DNA of 64,000 nucleotides from DATGEO01 sp035310015. GTDB taxonomy: Bacteria; Chloroflexota; Dormibacteria; Dormibacterales; Dormibacteraceae. Positions 21,571 to 29,175 of this stretch are shown one piece after another. Numbering within the stretch: the first letter of the stretch is position 1; the number at the start of each line of letters is the position of its first letter. The DNA lies in contig DATGEO010000074.1 in assembly GCA_035310015.1 (NCBI GenBank), forward strand, positions 4,417-68,416. Reading direction: 5' to 3'. Position numbers and translations under genes: made by a program. The notes under the pieces were generated by a model. That model worked only from the letters and a program-made list of their open reading frames with translations, had not been told where the DNA came from and searched no databases.

Positions 21571-22254
21571 TCCCGCGGCGGGACAGGGCCCGCCGGATCA
21601 GATAGTCGGCAAGCTGAGGGTTCTTCGGCAGCAGCGAGCCGTGCAGGTACGTGCCGACCACGCCGCCCTGGACGCAGCCCTCCATGCCGTCGCTGCCGTT
21701 GTTGCCGGAGCCGAGGCGCACGCGGCCGACCGGCCGCGCGCCCGCGCCGAGAAAGGTGCGCCCGCTGTGGTTCTCGAATCCGACGAGCGTTTTCGGCTCC
21801 AGGCCCTCGACGTCCGCGTCCACGACCACGTCCCCGATGAAGCGCTTCTTGCCGGCTTCGGTGCGCACGTCGATCAGGCCGATGCCGGGGAACCGCTCCC
21901 CTTCGGCGGTCTGGTAGAAGTGCCCGAGCAGCTGGTATCCGCCGCAGACCGCGAGCACGGTCGCGCCTTTTTCGACCGCCTCCTCCAGCGGCGCCTGCTT
22001 GTGGTCGAGCAGGTCCTGGTAGACGAGCGCTTGCTCGCGATCCTGGCCGCCCCCGAAGAAGAACACGTCGACGTCGGCCATGCCCTTCGTCGTCCCGCGT
22101 CCCAGCTCGATCGCCCGCGCGTCGAAGCCACGCCACTCGGCGCGGCGCACCAGCGTCAGGATGTTGCCCCGATCGCCGTAGATGTTCATCAGGTCGGGAT
22201 AAAGCCAGCCGACCGTGAACCTTTCCTTCTTCTTCGGCATCTCTCGTGTAACGC

Positions 22255-23619
22255 TCAGGTCTCCCAATACGGTTTGGCCCAGCCGCGGCGCACGAGGTCG
22301 CCGCGCAGGTCGAGCATCGCCGTGTAGGTGCACAGGAGATGCGCCGTGGCGCCTTCGGGAGTGGCGGCCACGAGCTCGTCGAGCGCCTTGGCGGGGACGG
22401 GCTGCGGCTTTGCCGCCGGCACTCCCGCGTACTTCAGGCGCACCGCGAGGTCGTGTGCGCGCGTGCCGGCGGGGATGACGACTCTCGCCTTGCCGCGAAG
22501 GCGCTCGAAGTCCACGTCCCAGATCCACGACACGTCTGTGCCGTCGGCCTTCCGGTCGTTCAGGCCGAGCAGGAAATGCGTGCCCCCGGCGAGGTCGACC
22601 GCCGTGCGCAGCGTTTCGTTGAAACCCGCGGGATTCTTGGAGAGCACCAGGACCAGGTGGCGACCGCGAAAATCCATGCGCTCCTGACGGCCGAAGGCGG
22701 CGCGAAACGTGTGCAGCCGCTCCGCGATGTAGTGGGGCTCGAGGCCCAACACCGTGCCCGCGGCAAACGCGGCGAGCGCGTTGTAGCAGTTGTAGAGGCC
22801 GCCGACCGGCAGGTCGATGCGCGTGCCCGCGACCGACATCGACAGGCTGTCGAAGCCGTCCAGCGTGATGTCGGTGGCGGCGATCTTCGGCGTCGGTCGC
22901 GCGAAATCCCCGTTGGGACAGCGGTAGACGCCGTCATGGCCGAGGTAGACCGCCGAGAACTCGAGGCTCGCGCCGCACCTCGGACATGTGCGGGCGTCGG
23001 CGGCATGTGGCAGCTCCTGCGCCGCCACGCGCGGATCCTGCAGCCCGAACCAGAGCGGAGTCGCGCTCAGCGCGAGACCTACCTCGCCGACGCGCGGATC
23101 GTCTGCGTTCAGGATCGCGGTCGCGCCCTCGGGGAGGCGGCTCAACGCGCTCTCGATGGTCTTCGCGATCTTCTCCAGCTCGCCATACCTGTCGAGCTGG
23201 TCGCGAAAAAGGTTCAGGACGATGGCGGCTTTCGGCTGGATCTCGTCGACGGCCTTCGGCAGGCTCGCCTCGTCGATCTCGAACACGCCCCAGTCCGCGC
23301 GCAGCCGGCCGTCCGGGCCCGCGCTCCGGAGCGCCGCCGCGGTCGCGCCGAAGATCAGGTTGGCGCCGGAACGGTTTGAAACCACGCGCTTGCCCAGGCC
23401 TTCGAGCAGAGTCGAGATCAGCCGCGCGGTCGTGGTCTTGCCGTTCGTCCCGGTGACGACGATCGAGCCCTCGGTGAGGTCGCTCGTGAGCTTGCGCAGG
23501 ACTGCCGGGTCGATGGCGCGCGCCACGTCGCCCGGCAGCGTGGTGCCGCCGCCGCGGCCGCTGATGCGGGACAGCGCGCCGGTGGCCTTGCCCGCCCACA
23601 CCGCTGCCGTGCGGCGCAT
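22255..23619 (-). CDS. murT: Lipid II isoglutaminyl synthase, Mur-ligase-like subunit MurT
   Basis: ATP-dependent Mur-ligase-type subunit working with GatD on lipid II, converting D-Glu to D-isoGln; its presence indicates amidated, Gram-positive-type peptidoglycan. 454 residues. The ATP loop VTGTNGKTTTARL is near residues 55-67. A four-Cys zinc ribbon (CPRCGASLEF...YRCPNG) is inserted in the central domain, and the MurT C-terminal domain follows. The ATG overlaps the ispE stop by one base (TGATG), indicating tight coupling. Confidence 0.93.
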   Translation of the reverse strand: MRRTAAVWAGKATGALSRISGRGGGTTLPGDVARAIDPAVLRKLTSDLTEGSIVVTGTNGKTTTARLISTLLEGLGKRVVSNRSGANLIFGATAAALRSAGPDGRLRADWGVFEIDEASLPKAVDEIQPKAAIVLNLFRDQLDRYGELEKIAKTIESALSRLPEGATAILNADDPRVGEVGLALSATPLWFGLQDPRVAAQELPHAADARTCPRCGASLEFSAVYLGHDGVYRCPNGDFARPTPKIAATDITLDGFDSLSMSVAGTRIDLPVGGLYNCYNALAAFAAGTVLGLEPHYIAERLHTFRAAFGRQERMDFRGRHLVLVLSKNPAGFNETLRTAVDLAGGTHFLLGLNDRKADGTDVSWIWDVDFERLRGKARVVIPAGTRAHDLAVRLKYAGVPAAKPQPVPAKALDELVAATPEGATAHLLCTYTAMLDLRGDLVRRGWAKPYWET

Positions 23620-24386
23620 CACGCCCACGACCCGACGGCCTGCGTGACCGACGTCCAGCAGTCGAGCCTCCCCGTCGCGCCGGCAGCCTCCTCCCGGCTT
23701 GCGCACGCCTTGAAGAACGCCGACCCGCTTCCCGTCATCTGCCATCCGGCGCCGAGACTCCGCGCGAACTCCTCGACGCGCGGATCGACCGTGGCCGCCG
23801 CCCGCCGCAGCTCGTTCGGACCATCGCCCTTCACCTCATCCCAGGCCCGGTACACGGCAGCCGTCGAGAGCTCGATGCCCGGCCACGCGATCGCGAACCA
23901 GCCTTCGTGCGCCTCCGCGCCCACGACGCTCTCGCCGGCGCCGCCAACCCGCGCCGCTCCGCCGGCCAGGAAGAACGTGACGTCGGCGCCGACCTCCGCC
24001 GCCACCGCTCGCAGGTCGACGTCGAGACAGTAGACCGCCGCCAGCGCGCGCATGGCCGCGGCGGCGTCGGAGCTCGCGCCGCCAAGCCCGGAGCCAGGGG
24101 GAATGCGTTTGTGGAGGGCGAAGCGAGCGGGCAGGGCGCGGCCTGCCGCCTTCTCCAGCGCGGCATGCGCCGCCGTCACGCTGTTGACGCGTTCGTCGAC
24201 CGCGAAGCCGCTGATGCTCAGCGCCGTGGTCGCCGCCACCTCGACCTGGACGAGATCGTGCAGATCGATGGCCTGCATGATCGTGCGCAGCTCGTGCAGG
24301 CCGTCTGCGCGCAGGCCGACGACCTTCAAGTCCAGGTTCAGCTTCGCTCGCGCCGGCAGGGCGACCGAGCGCGCGGCGCGCGTCAC
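23619..24386 (-). CDS. ispE: 4-diphosphocytidyl-2-C-methyl-D-erythritol kinase
   Basis: GHMP kinase phosphorylating CDP-ME in the MEP isoprenoid pathway. 255 residues. The N-terminus ALPARAKLNLDLKVVGLRADG is the family signature. The ATP loop PPGSGLGGASSDAAAAM is central, and a GSGSAFF motif lies near the C-terminus. GTG start in a GTGA overlap with the upstream gamma-CA stop. The isoprenoid step beside lipid II genes may reflect undecaprenyl supply, which is inference from context. Confidence 0.94.
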   Translation of the reverse strand: MTRAARSVALPARAKLNLDLKVVGLRADGLHELRTIMQAIDLHDLVQVEVAATTALSISGFAVDERVNSVTAAHAALEKAAGRALPARFALHKRIPPGSGLGGASSDAAAAMRALAAVYCLDVDLRAVAAEVGADVTFFLAGGAARVGGAGESVVGAEAHEGWFAIAWPGIELSTAAVYRAWDEVKGDGPNELRRAAATVDPRVEEFARSLGAGWQMTGSGSAFFKACASREEAAGATGRLDCWTSVTQAVGSWA

Positions 24387-24907
24387 GGAGCTGCGGCGCG
24401 AAGCTTCGACCGATACCGGATCGCCCGATCCCGATAGTGCTGAGCGGCGGTAGCCACCCAATCTTTCGACGAGCCGGCGAGTGCCCTCTTCACCTTCGCC
24501 GGCACGCCCGCGGCCAGGTGCCCGGGCGGCACCTCCGCGCCCTCGACCAGCACCGCTCCCGCCGCCAGCATCGAACCCGCCCCCAGCCGACTGCGCTGCA
24601 GCATCGTCGCGCCCATGCCGACCAGCGCGCCCGCCTCGACGATGCAGCCTTCGAGCTGCGCCGAGTGGCCGACGGTGGCGTCGCGTTCGATCAGAGTCGG
24701 CAGGTTTTGCGCGCAGTGGATGACGGCGTTGTCCTGAACGTTCGCGCCCTCGCCCACCTTGATCGCCGCCTCATCGGCGCGGAGCACCGCGCCAAACCAC
24801 ACGCTCGCACCGGCGCCCACCTCGACCTCGCCGATGAGGACGGCCGTGGGCGCGATGTAAGCGTCCGGATGAACCTTTGGCCGGCGGCCTTCCAACTCGA
24901 ATTCCAA
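24383..24907 (-). CDS. Gamma-carbonic-anhydrase-like hexapeptide protein, one zinc ligand replaced
   Basis: 174-residue left-handed beta-helix protein of the gamma-CA/YrdA/PaaY family, built from hexapeptide turns. Active family members bind zinc through three His: one in a (L/I)HV-type turn and two in VGHxxxLHGC. Here AVIHC and VGHSAQ keep two, but the third position reads LEGC (His to Glu). Carbonic anhydrase activity is therefore doubtful; a different metal or a structural role is possible. TTG start. It heads the ispE-murT-gatD operon, divergent from rpsT, and its likely -10 (TTATAG) overlaps that of rpsT. Confidence 0.85.
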   Translation of the reverse strand: MEFELEGRRPKVHPDAYIAPTAVLIGEVEVGAGASVWFGAVLRADEAAIKVGEGANVQDNAVIHCAQNLPTLIERDATVGHSAQLEGCIVEAGALVGMGATMLQRSRLGAGSMLAAGAVLVEGAEVPPGHLAAGVPAKVKRALAGSSKDWVATAAQHYRDRAIRYRSKLRAAAP

Positions 24908-24914
24908 GGGCCTC

Positions 24915-24920
24915 TATAAT
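24915..24920 (+). promoter_or_regulatory. -10 box of rpsT
   Basis: Perfect TATAAT, 37 nt before the rpsT GTG. The complementary strand offers ATTATAG-type -10 sequence for the divergent gamma-CA operon, so the two promoters overlap. Confidence 0.6.
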
Positions 24921-24957
24921 TCCAGATTCGTGCTCAATCCCCTCCTGGTGTCGACTC

Positions 24958-25341
24958 GTGGCTAAGCGCACCGCATCGGCCAAGAAGCAGGCCCGCGCGG
25001 GCGCGCGGCGCACCGTGCGCAACCGCAGCGTGCGCTCGGAGATCAAGACCAGGGTCGTCAAGGCCCGGCGCGCCTTCGCCGAGAGCCCCGTGGCCCAGTC
25101 CGACCGTGTCGCGATCACCGTCGACGCCATCCGCGCCCTCGACCGCGCGGCGGCGAAGGGCATAGTGCACCGCAACAACGCGGCTCGGCGCAAGGCCCGG
25201 TTGATGCGGCAGCTGGTGAAGCTCGGCGGCGCGACCGCCCCCGCTCCCAAGCCCGCGGCCACCGGCCGGGGAAAGCGCCGCGCGGCGCCGGCCGCGGCGG
25301 CAGCGCCCGCGGCGCCGGCGAAGAAGAGCCCGAAGAAGTAG
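24958..25341 (+). CDS. rpsT: 30S ribosomal protein bS20
   Basis: Ribosomal protein binding 16S rRNA. 127 residues. The conserved S20 core is AKRTASAKKQARAG at the start through VHRNNAARRKARLMRQL (about residue 85). It is followed by an Ala/Pro/Lys-rich tail of about 40 residues, an extension beyond the usual 85-90. GTG 24958 matches the family N-terminus. It is divergent from the gamma-CA operon and convergent with holA, the usual rpsT/holA neighbourhood of Gram-positive-type genomes. A small CTCTC-TTAG-GAGAG hairpin spans the holA stop between them. Confidence 0.95.
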   Translation: MAKRTASAKKQARAGARRTVRNRSVRSEIKTRVVKARRAFAESPVAQSDRVAITVDAIRALDRAAAKGIVHRNNAARRKARLMRQLVKLGGATAPAPKPAATGRGKRRAAPAAAAAPAAPAKKSPKK

Positions 25342-25359
25342 CCGGTCTGAATCTCTCTC

Positions 25360-26307
25360 CTAAGAGAGCTTCGTCAGCAGCACGTCGAGGCCGAGCTCCG
25401 CGTCTACCTGCCCGGACTTGACCTCCCACTCGTAGTCGCGGATCGCCCGGAGCGCGCCTTCCAGCCGGTCCGGGCTGACGTCGCGCGCGGTTTCGAACGC
25501 CTTTTGGACCACGAAGGAATGCTCCGAGAGGTCGGCCTGCATCTCCGACAGCGATTCGCCACGGTCCTGGCGCGCCCGGACCTCGAGCACCAGCGCGACG
25601 TGGCGCGCCATGCGGTAGGCGACCAGCGTCGGCTGCACTCCGGAGCGGGCGAGGTTGCGCGCGACGGCCCACGCATGAGCCGTCGGGCGGGGCAGCAGGT
25701 TGTCGGTGAGCCGGAAGATCTCGTCCTCCCGTCCGCCCGCGAGCAGCTCGGTGATGGCTTCGCCGGTGAGCTGCGCTCCCGACGCTTTGTAGGCGGCGAG
25801 CTTCTGCAGCTCGGAATCGATGACGCCAAGGTCGGGCGGCGTCACGCGGGTCACGGCTGCGGCCACCTGGCGGCCGAGTCCCAACTCCTCGGCGCGCCTC
25901 GCGGTCCAGTCGCCGAGAGCGCGGCCCTTGAGGCGCGCGGACTCCTCCGCCCGGCCGCCGGCGGCGGTCACAGCCTTGACGAGCTTGTTCGAGGGGCTGA
26001 GCCTGCCGGCCACCGTGATCAAAAGGCGTGTGGTGGACGGCACCTCGGCCAGCGCCGGCGCCAGGCTCTCGGCGCGCGCGGGCGCAACGCTGCGTACCCA
26101 GACGGCGCGATAGGGATCCAGGAACGGCGCCTGCAGGACGGCGTCCTGGAGACGGCCGGCCGTCAGCCCGGCCGCCTCGATCGGCTCGAACCCGAAGTCC
26201 GAGACCAGCTCTCGCTGCCAGCCGGCCACGAGGGCGCGCGCCTTTTCCTCGACGAGGAAGCGCTCCTCGCCGTGAAGAAGGACCACGGACGCGCCCACCT
26301 TGGCCAT
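25360..26307 (-). CDS. holA: DNA polymerase III delta subunit
   Basis: Clamp-loader delta subunit that opens the beta clamp. 315 residues with the DNA_pol3_delta layout: N-terminal AAA-like fold (LLHGEERFLVEEKARAL near residues 10-26), middle domain and C-terminal collar domain (DEIFRLTDNLLPR...AWAVARNL). ATG start; TAGGAT -10 box lies 6 nt upstream. It follows comEC on the same strand but seems to have its own promoter in the 21-bp gap. Confidence 0.93.
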   Translation of the reverse strand: MAKVGASVVLLHGEERFLVEEKARALVAGWQRELVSDFGFEPIEAAGLTAGRLQDAVLQAPFLDPYRAVWVRSVAPARAESLAPALAEVPSTTRLLITVAGRLSPSNKLVKAVTAAGGRAEESARLKGRALGDWTARRAEELGLGRQVAAAVTRVTPPDLGVIDSELQKLAAYKASGAQLTGEAITELLAGGREDEIFRLTDNLLPRPTAHAWAVARNLARSGVQPTLVAYRMARHVALVLEVRARQDRGESLSEMQADLSEHSFVVQKAFETARDVSPDRLEGALRAIRDYEWEVKSGQVDAELGLDVLLTKLS

Positions 26308-26313
26308 CGCTCG

Positions 26314-26319
26314 ATCCTA
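26314..26319 (-). promoter_or_regulatory. -10 box of holA
   Basis: TAGGAT on the minus strand, 6 nt before the ATG; leaderless geometry, located between the comEC stop and holA. Confidence 0.45.
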
Positions 26320-26328
26320 GTTGACGGG

Positions 26329-28545
26329 TTACATCGGCACGGAGATCGTCCCCTCCTGGTCGGTGCGCAGGACGCTCGGCGGCATGCCGAGCGCGAGGCG
26401 TCCCGACGCGAGCGACGCCAACAGCTGCGGCTCACCGATGGCGGCCTCGATGTCCGGCGAGAGGCCGGCCTGCCCGCCGCTGGGCAGGAGCAGGTAGGTG
26501 CACGGTCCGCGAAGGCGCGCGGCGGCGACGGTCTGGGCGTCGGCATCCATGTCGCTGAGGTCGCAGAAGCTGCGGCCCGAAGGCCCGACCGCTCGCAACG
26601 CGAGGTCGGCGGCGCCGACGACCTCCCCGGGCGCCCCGGCTTCAGGGGCCAGCACCTCCAGCCGGAAACCGGCCACGGTGATGGTGTCGCCTGCCAGCAG
26701 GCGAGCGATTCGCGCGCCGCGGGCCGCGGCGTTCAGCGCAGTGGTGCGCCACGCGGTGCCGGGAAACTGCACATCGGGCAGCAGGACGGCGTTGGTCGCC
26801 CGGGCGAACCCGGCGAAGCCGCCGACGTGGCCCTGGGACGGAGCCGTGATCACGATGGCGCTGAGCTTCGTCTGCCAGGGGGGAACGAGCTGGCCGAGCT
26901 CGTCGGCGAGCCGGCTGGGGCTCGGGCCGGCGTCGATCAGGAGCGCGCCCCCGGGCCCGTGCAGCAGCACGGCTTGCCCGTTGCCCACCGCCATGACGCT
27001 TGCCTGGGCCGGCTGCTCCATCCACATTCCCGCCGCGAACGTCGCGATGGCCAGCGGGGCGGCGATCGAGGTCACCAGGGCGAGGCGGCGCGGTTGACCG
27101 CGGAGGTGGCCGGCGCCGATCGCCGGGCCGATGCCGGCGTAATAGGCCATGCCCGCCCAGGTGGGAAAGCGCGGAATCGGAATGGCCGCGCCGGGGATGC
27201 GCGCCAGCAGGTACGCGACCTGTTCGGTATAGGCGAGCAGGCCGGCCAACGGGTAGCCGAGCGTGCGGGCGAGCTCAGGAACGATCGAGAGCGGTCCGAC
27301 GAGCAGGCCGATCGCCACCAGCGCCGGGAGGATCGGCAGGGCGAGCGCGTTGGCGACGGGTCCGATGGGCGAGAAGAGGTGGAAGTCCATCGCCATCATC
27401 GGCAGCGTGCCGACCTGAGCGGCGCAGGTGACCGCGAACGGCTCGCGCAAGATGCTGGGCATCCACCGCAGCCGGCGCTCGACCGCGGGAGTGAGCAGGA
27501 TGATCGCCGCGGTGCCGGCGAACGACAGCTGGAAGCCTACGTCCCACGCCAGCTCGGGACGCCAGCCCAGCATCGCCGCCGCTGTCACGGCCAGCGACGT
27601 CCACACGTGCGCCGGGCGCCCGGCGCTCTGCGCCGCGATGGCGAGTCCGCCCATGATCGAGGCGCGAACCGCGGCGGGCGTGGCACCGCCCACGACCGCG
27701 TACATGCCGACCAGCGCCAGCGCGGGCCAGGTCGCATGACGGCCGAGGAGAGGCCGCAGCGCAGCCTGCACGATCCTGGCGAAGACGGCGACCTTCAGGC
27801 CGCTGAGCACGAGCAGGTGCACGAGGCCGGTGGCGATGAGCGCGTTCTCGAGGTCGGGCGGAATTCCCTGCCGTATGCCCAGCACGATCCCGAGCAGGAC
27901 CGCGGAATGCGGAGGCGGCAGCGCCGCGTCCACCGCGGAAACGAACCACGCGCGCACGCTCGCCGCCGCACGCAGAAGGCCGCCGCTGCCGCGCGTCACG
28001 TCGAAGGTCGTCGCGAACAGCTCGAGGTACGCATTGCGCTGCGCGAAGTACGCGCGGCGGTCGAACGCCGGCAGGTCTTTGGGCAGCTCGAGCTTGCCCA
28101 CGGCCTGGACCTGGTCGCCGTAGGCGACGACCTCCGGACCGCGCCAGCGCACCATCAGGTTGCCGATGTCGCTGATCGCCATGCCATCGACGACCACGGC
28201 GCGCGGCTCGACCAGGACCTCGGCGCCACCGCCGGCGGGCCGGCTGTCGTCGGCGACCCGACCGGCGAGGACGGCGATATGGCCCGCCACCGCCGCCGCT
28301 CTCGGCGCCGCGCTCGGATCCGTGGCCGGGAGCTCGGCGCGGCCGACCCCGAGCAGCGAGGCCGACAGGGCGAGGGCGACGAGCGCGGGCCGAGTGACAA
28401 GCGCGAGTCCAGCGACCGGAACCGCCAGCGCGAGGGCGATCGTCCCCAGCACGGGCTGAGCGGGCAGCAGCACCACCGCCGCGGCCACGGCGGCGCACCA
28501 GGCCAGTGCGACCACGAAAGCGGGCAGCCGCGCGACCGCGCTCAA
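26329..28545 (-). CDS. comEC: ComEC/Rec2 DNA-uptake channel with degenerate metallo-beta-lactamase domain
   Basis: 738-residue polytopic membrane protein expected to carry single-stranded DNA across the cytoplasmic membrane. Layout: N-terminal hydrophobic segments, a DUF4131/OB-like loop (about 80-180), the Competence domain with many membrane spans (about 215-500, including LLVLSGLKVAVF), then a C-terminal metallo-beta-lactamase-like domain from about 515. In that domain the HxHxDH metal motif is replaced by APSQGHVGG (566-576) and the late (V/L)PHHGS-type motif by LPSGGQAG, so nuclease activity through this site is unlikely. TTG start in a TTGA overlap with the comEA stop. Confidence 0.93.
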   Translation of the reverse strand: MSAVARLPAFVVALAWCAAVAAAVVLLPAQPVLGTIALALAVPVAGLALVTRPALVALALSASLLGVGRAELPATDPSAAPRAAAVAGHIAVLAGRVADDSRPAGGGAEVLVEPRAVVVDGMAISDIGNLMVRWRGPEVVAYGDQVQAVGKLELPKDLPAFDRRAYFAQRNAYLELFATTFDVTRGSGGLLRAAASVRAWFVSAVDAALPPPHSAVLLGIVLGIRQGIPPDLENALIATGLVHLLVLSGLKVAVFARIVQAALRPLLGRHATWPALALVGMYAVVGGATPAAVRASIMGGLAIAAQSAGRPAHVWTSLAVTAAAMLGWRPELAWDVGFQLSFAGTAAIILLTPAVERRLRWMPSILREPFAVTCAAQVGTLPMMAMDFHLFSPIGPVANALALPILPALVAIGLLVGPLSIVPELARTLGYPLAGLLAYTEQVAYLLARIPGAAIPIPRFPTWAGMAYYAGIGPAIGAGHLRGQPRRLALVTSIAAPLAIATFAAGMWMEQPAQASVMAVGNGQAVLLHGPGGALLIDAGPSPSRLADELGQLVPPWQTKLSAIVITAPSQGHVGGFAGFARATNAVLLPDVQFPGTAWRTTALNAAARGARIARLLAGDTITVAGFRLEVLAPEAGAPGEVVGAADLALRAVGPSGRSFCDLSDMDADAQTVAAARLRGPCTYLLLPSGGQAGLSPDIEAAIGEPQLLASLASGRLALGMPPSVLRTDQEGTISVPM

Positions 28546-29114
28546 AGCGTCAAGTAGCGCCGGGCGATCACGAAATCGGCCTCGCTCATACCCAGCACCT
28601 CGACAAGCTCGCGGATGTTCTGGAACCCGCCGAAGTTGGTGCGGTAGTCGATGACCTCTTCGGCCAGCGCCGTCGTGAAGCCGGGCACGACCTCGAGCTC
28701 CTCGAGGGTCGCGGTGTTGAGGTTGGTGCGCGTGATGACCGTGCCACCGGTCGTCTTCACGAACGGCACCTTGATCTGCTCGCCGTCCCTGAGCCGTCCG
28801 GCGAGGTCGGGCAGGCGCGCCGGATCGGCGGTCGCGAGCAGCCCGCCGGCGGCGGCGATGGCGTCATACACGCGATCGCCTCGCTTCATGCGATAGAGGC
28901 CTGGATGGTTGACGGCGCCGATGACGTCGATGAGCAGGCCCGTCGGTGCGGGTGCGCCGAGATCGGCGATCACCGGCGCCTGCTGGGCCGCGACTGCCCC
29001 GCCTGCCGACGCGTACGCGAAGGCGGCCGCAACCATGCCGGCGGCCAGCAGCACGGGAATGACGAGGGCGATCACGCGCGTGCCGCCCGGGACGAACGTG
29101 ATGAGCTTGCGCAT
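28542..29114 (-). CDS. comEA: ComEA-type DNA-binding competence protein
   Basis: 190-residue membrane-anchored DNA receptor. One N-terminal transmembrane segment (about 13-37), then an SLBB-like domain (LLIDVIGAVNHPGLYRM from about 60), then the C-terminal helix-hairpin-helix pair beginning NLNTATLEELEVVPGF (about 131-146), which grips duplex DNA. ATG start; TAGCCT -10 box lies 6 nt upstream. Translationally coupled to comEC. Its promoter shares a 16-bp box and exact spacing with that of the lipoprotein nuclease gene near 43.9 kb. Confidence 0.94.
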   Translation of the reverse strand: MRKLITFVPGGTRVIALVIPVLLAAGMVAAAFAYASAGGAVAAQQAPVIADLGAPAPTGLLIDVIGAVNHPGLYRMKRGDRVYDAIAAAGGLLATADPARLPDLAGRLRDGEQIKVPFVKTTGGTVITRTNLNTATLEELEVVPGFTTALAEEVIDYRTNFGGFQNIRELVEVLGMSEADFVIARRYLTL

Positions 29115-29120
29115 GCGCCG

Positions 29121-29163
29121 AGGCTAAGAAGCCGGGGCGCGCGAGGGAACCCTGCCTGTTAAG
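29121..29163 (-). promoter_or_regulatory. comEA-comEC promoter: 16-bp box, 21-bp spacer, TAGCCT
   Basis: Reading on the minus strand: CTTAACAGGCAGGGTT (29163-29148), 21 bp, TAGCCT (29126-29121), then 6 nt to the ATG. The same box, the same 21-bp spacer and the same -10 occur upstream of the phospholipase D-type gene at 43904. Confidence 0.75.
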
Positions 29164-29175
29164 GCGCCTTGGTCT

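Noticed and set aside
25341..25380. Rho-independent terminator between rpsT and holA
   Set aside because: The hairpin is only 5 bp (CTCTC/GAGAG), covers the holA stop and has no T-run on either side.
25504..28557. Very long plus-strand open frame opposite holA/comEC (and similar long antisense frames over rpoD, dnaG, ppdK, leuS and metH)
   Set aside because: Artefacts of GC-rich coding DNA: Arg/Gly/Pro-rich translations without domains, opposite genes with clear family motifs.
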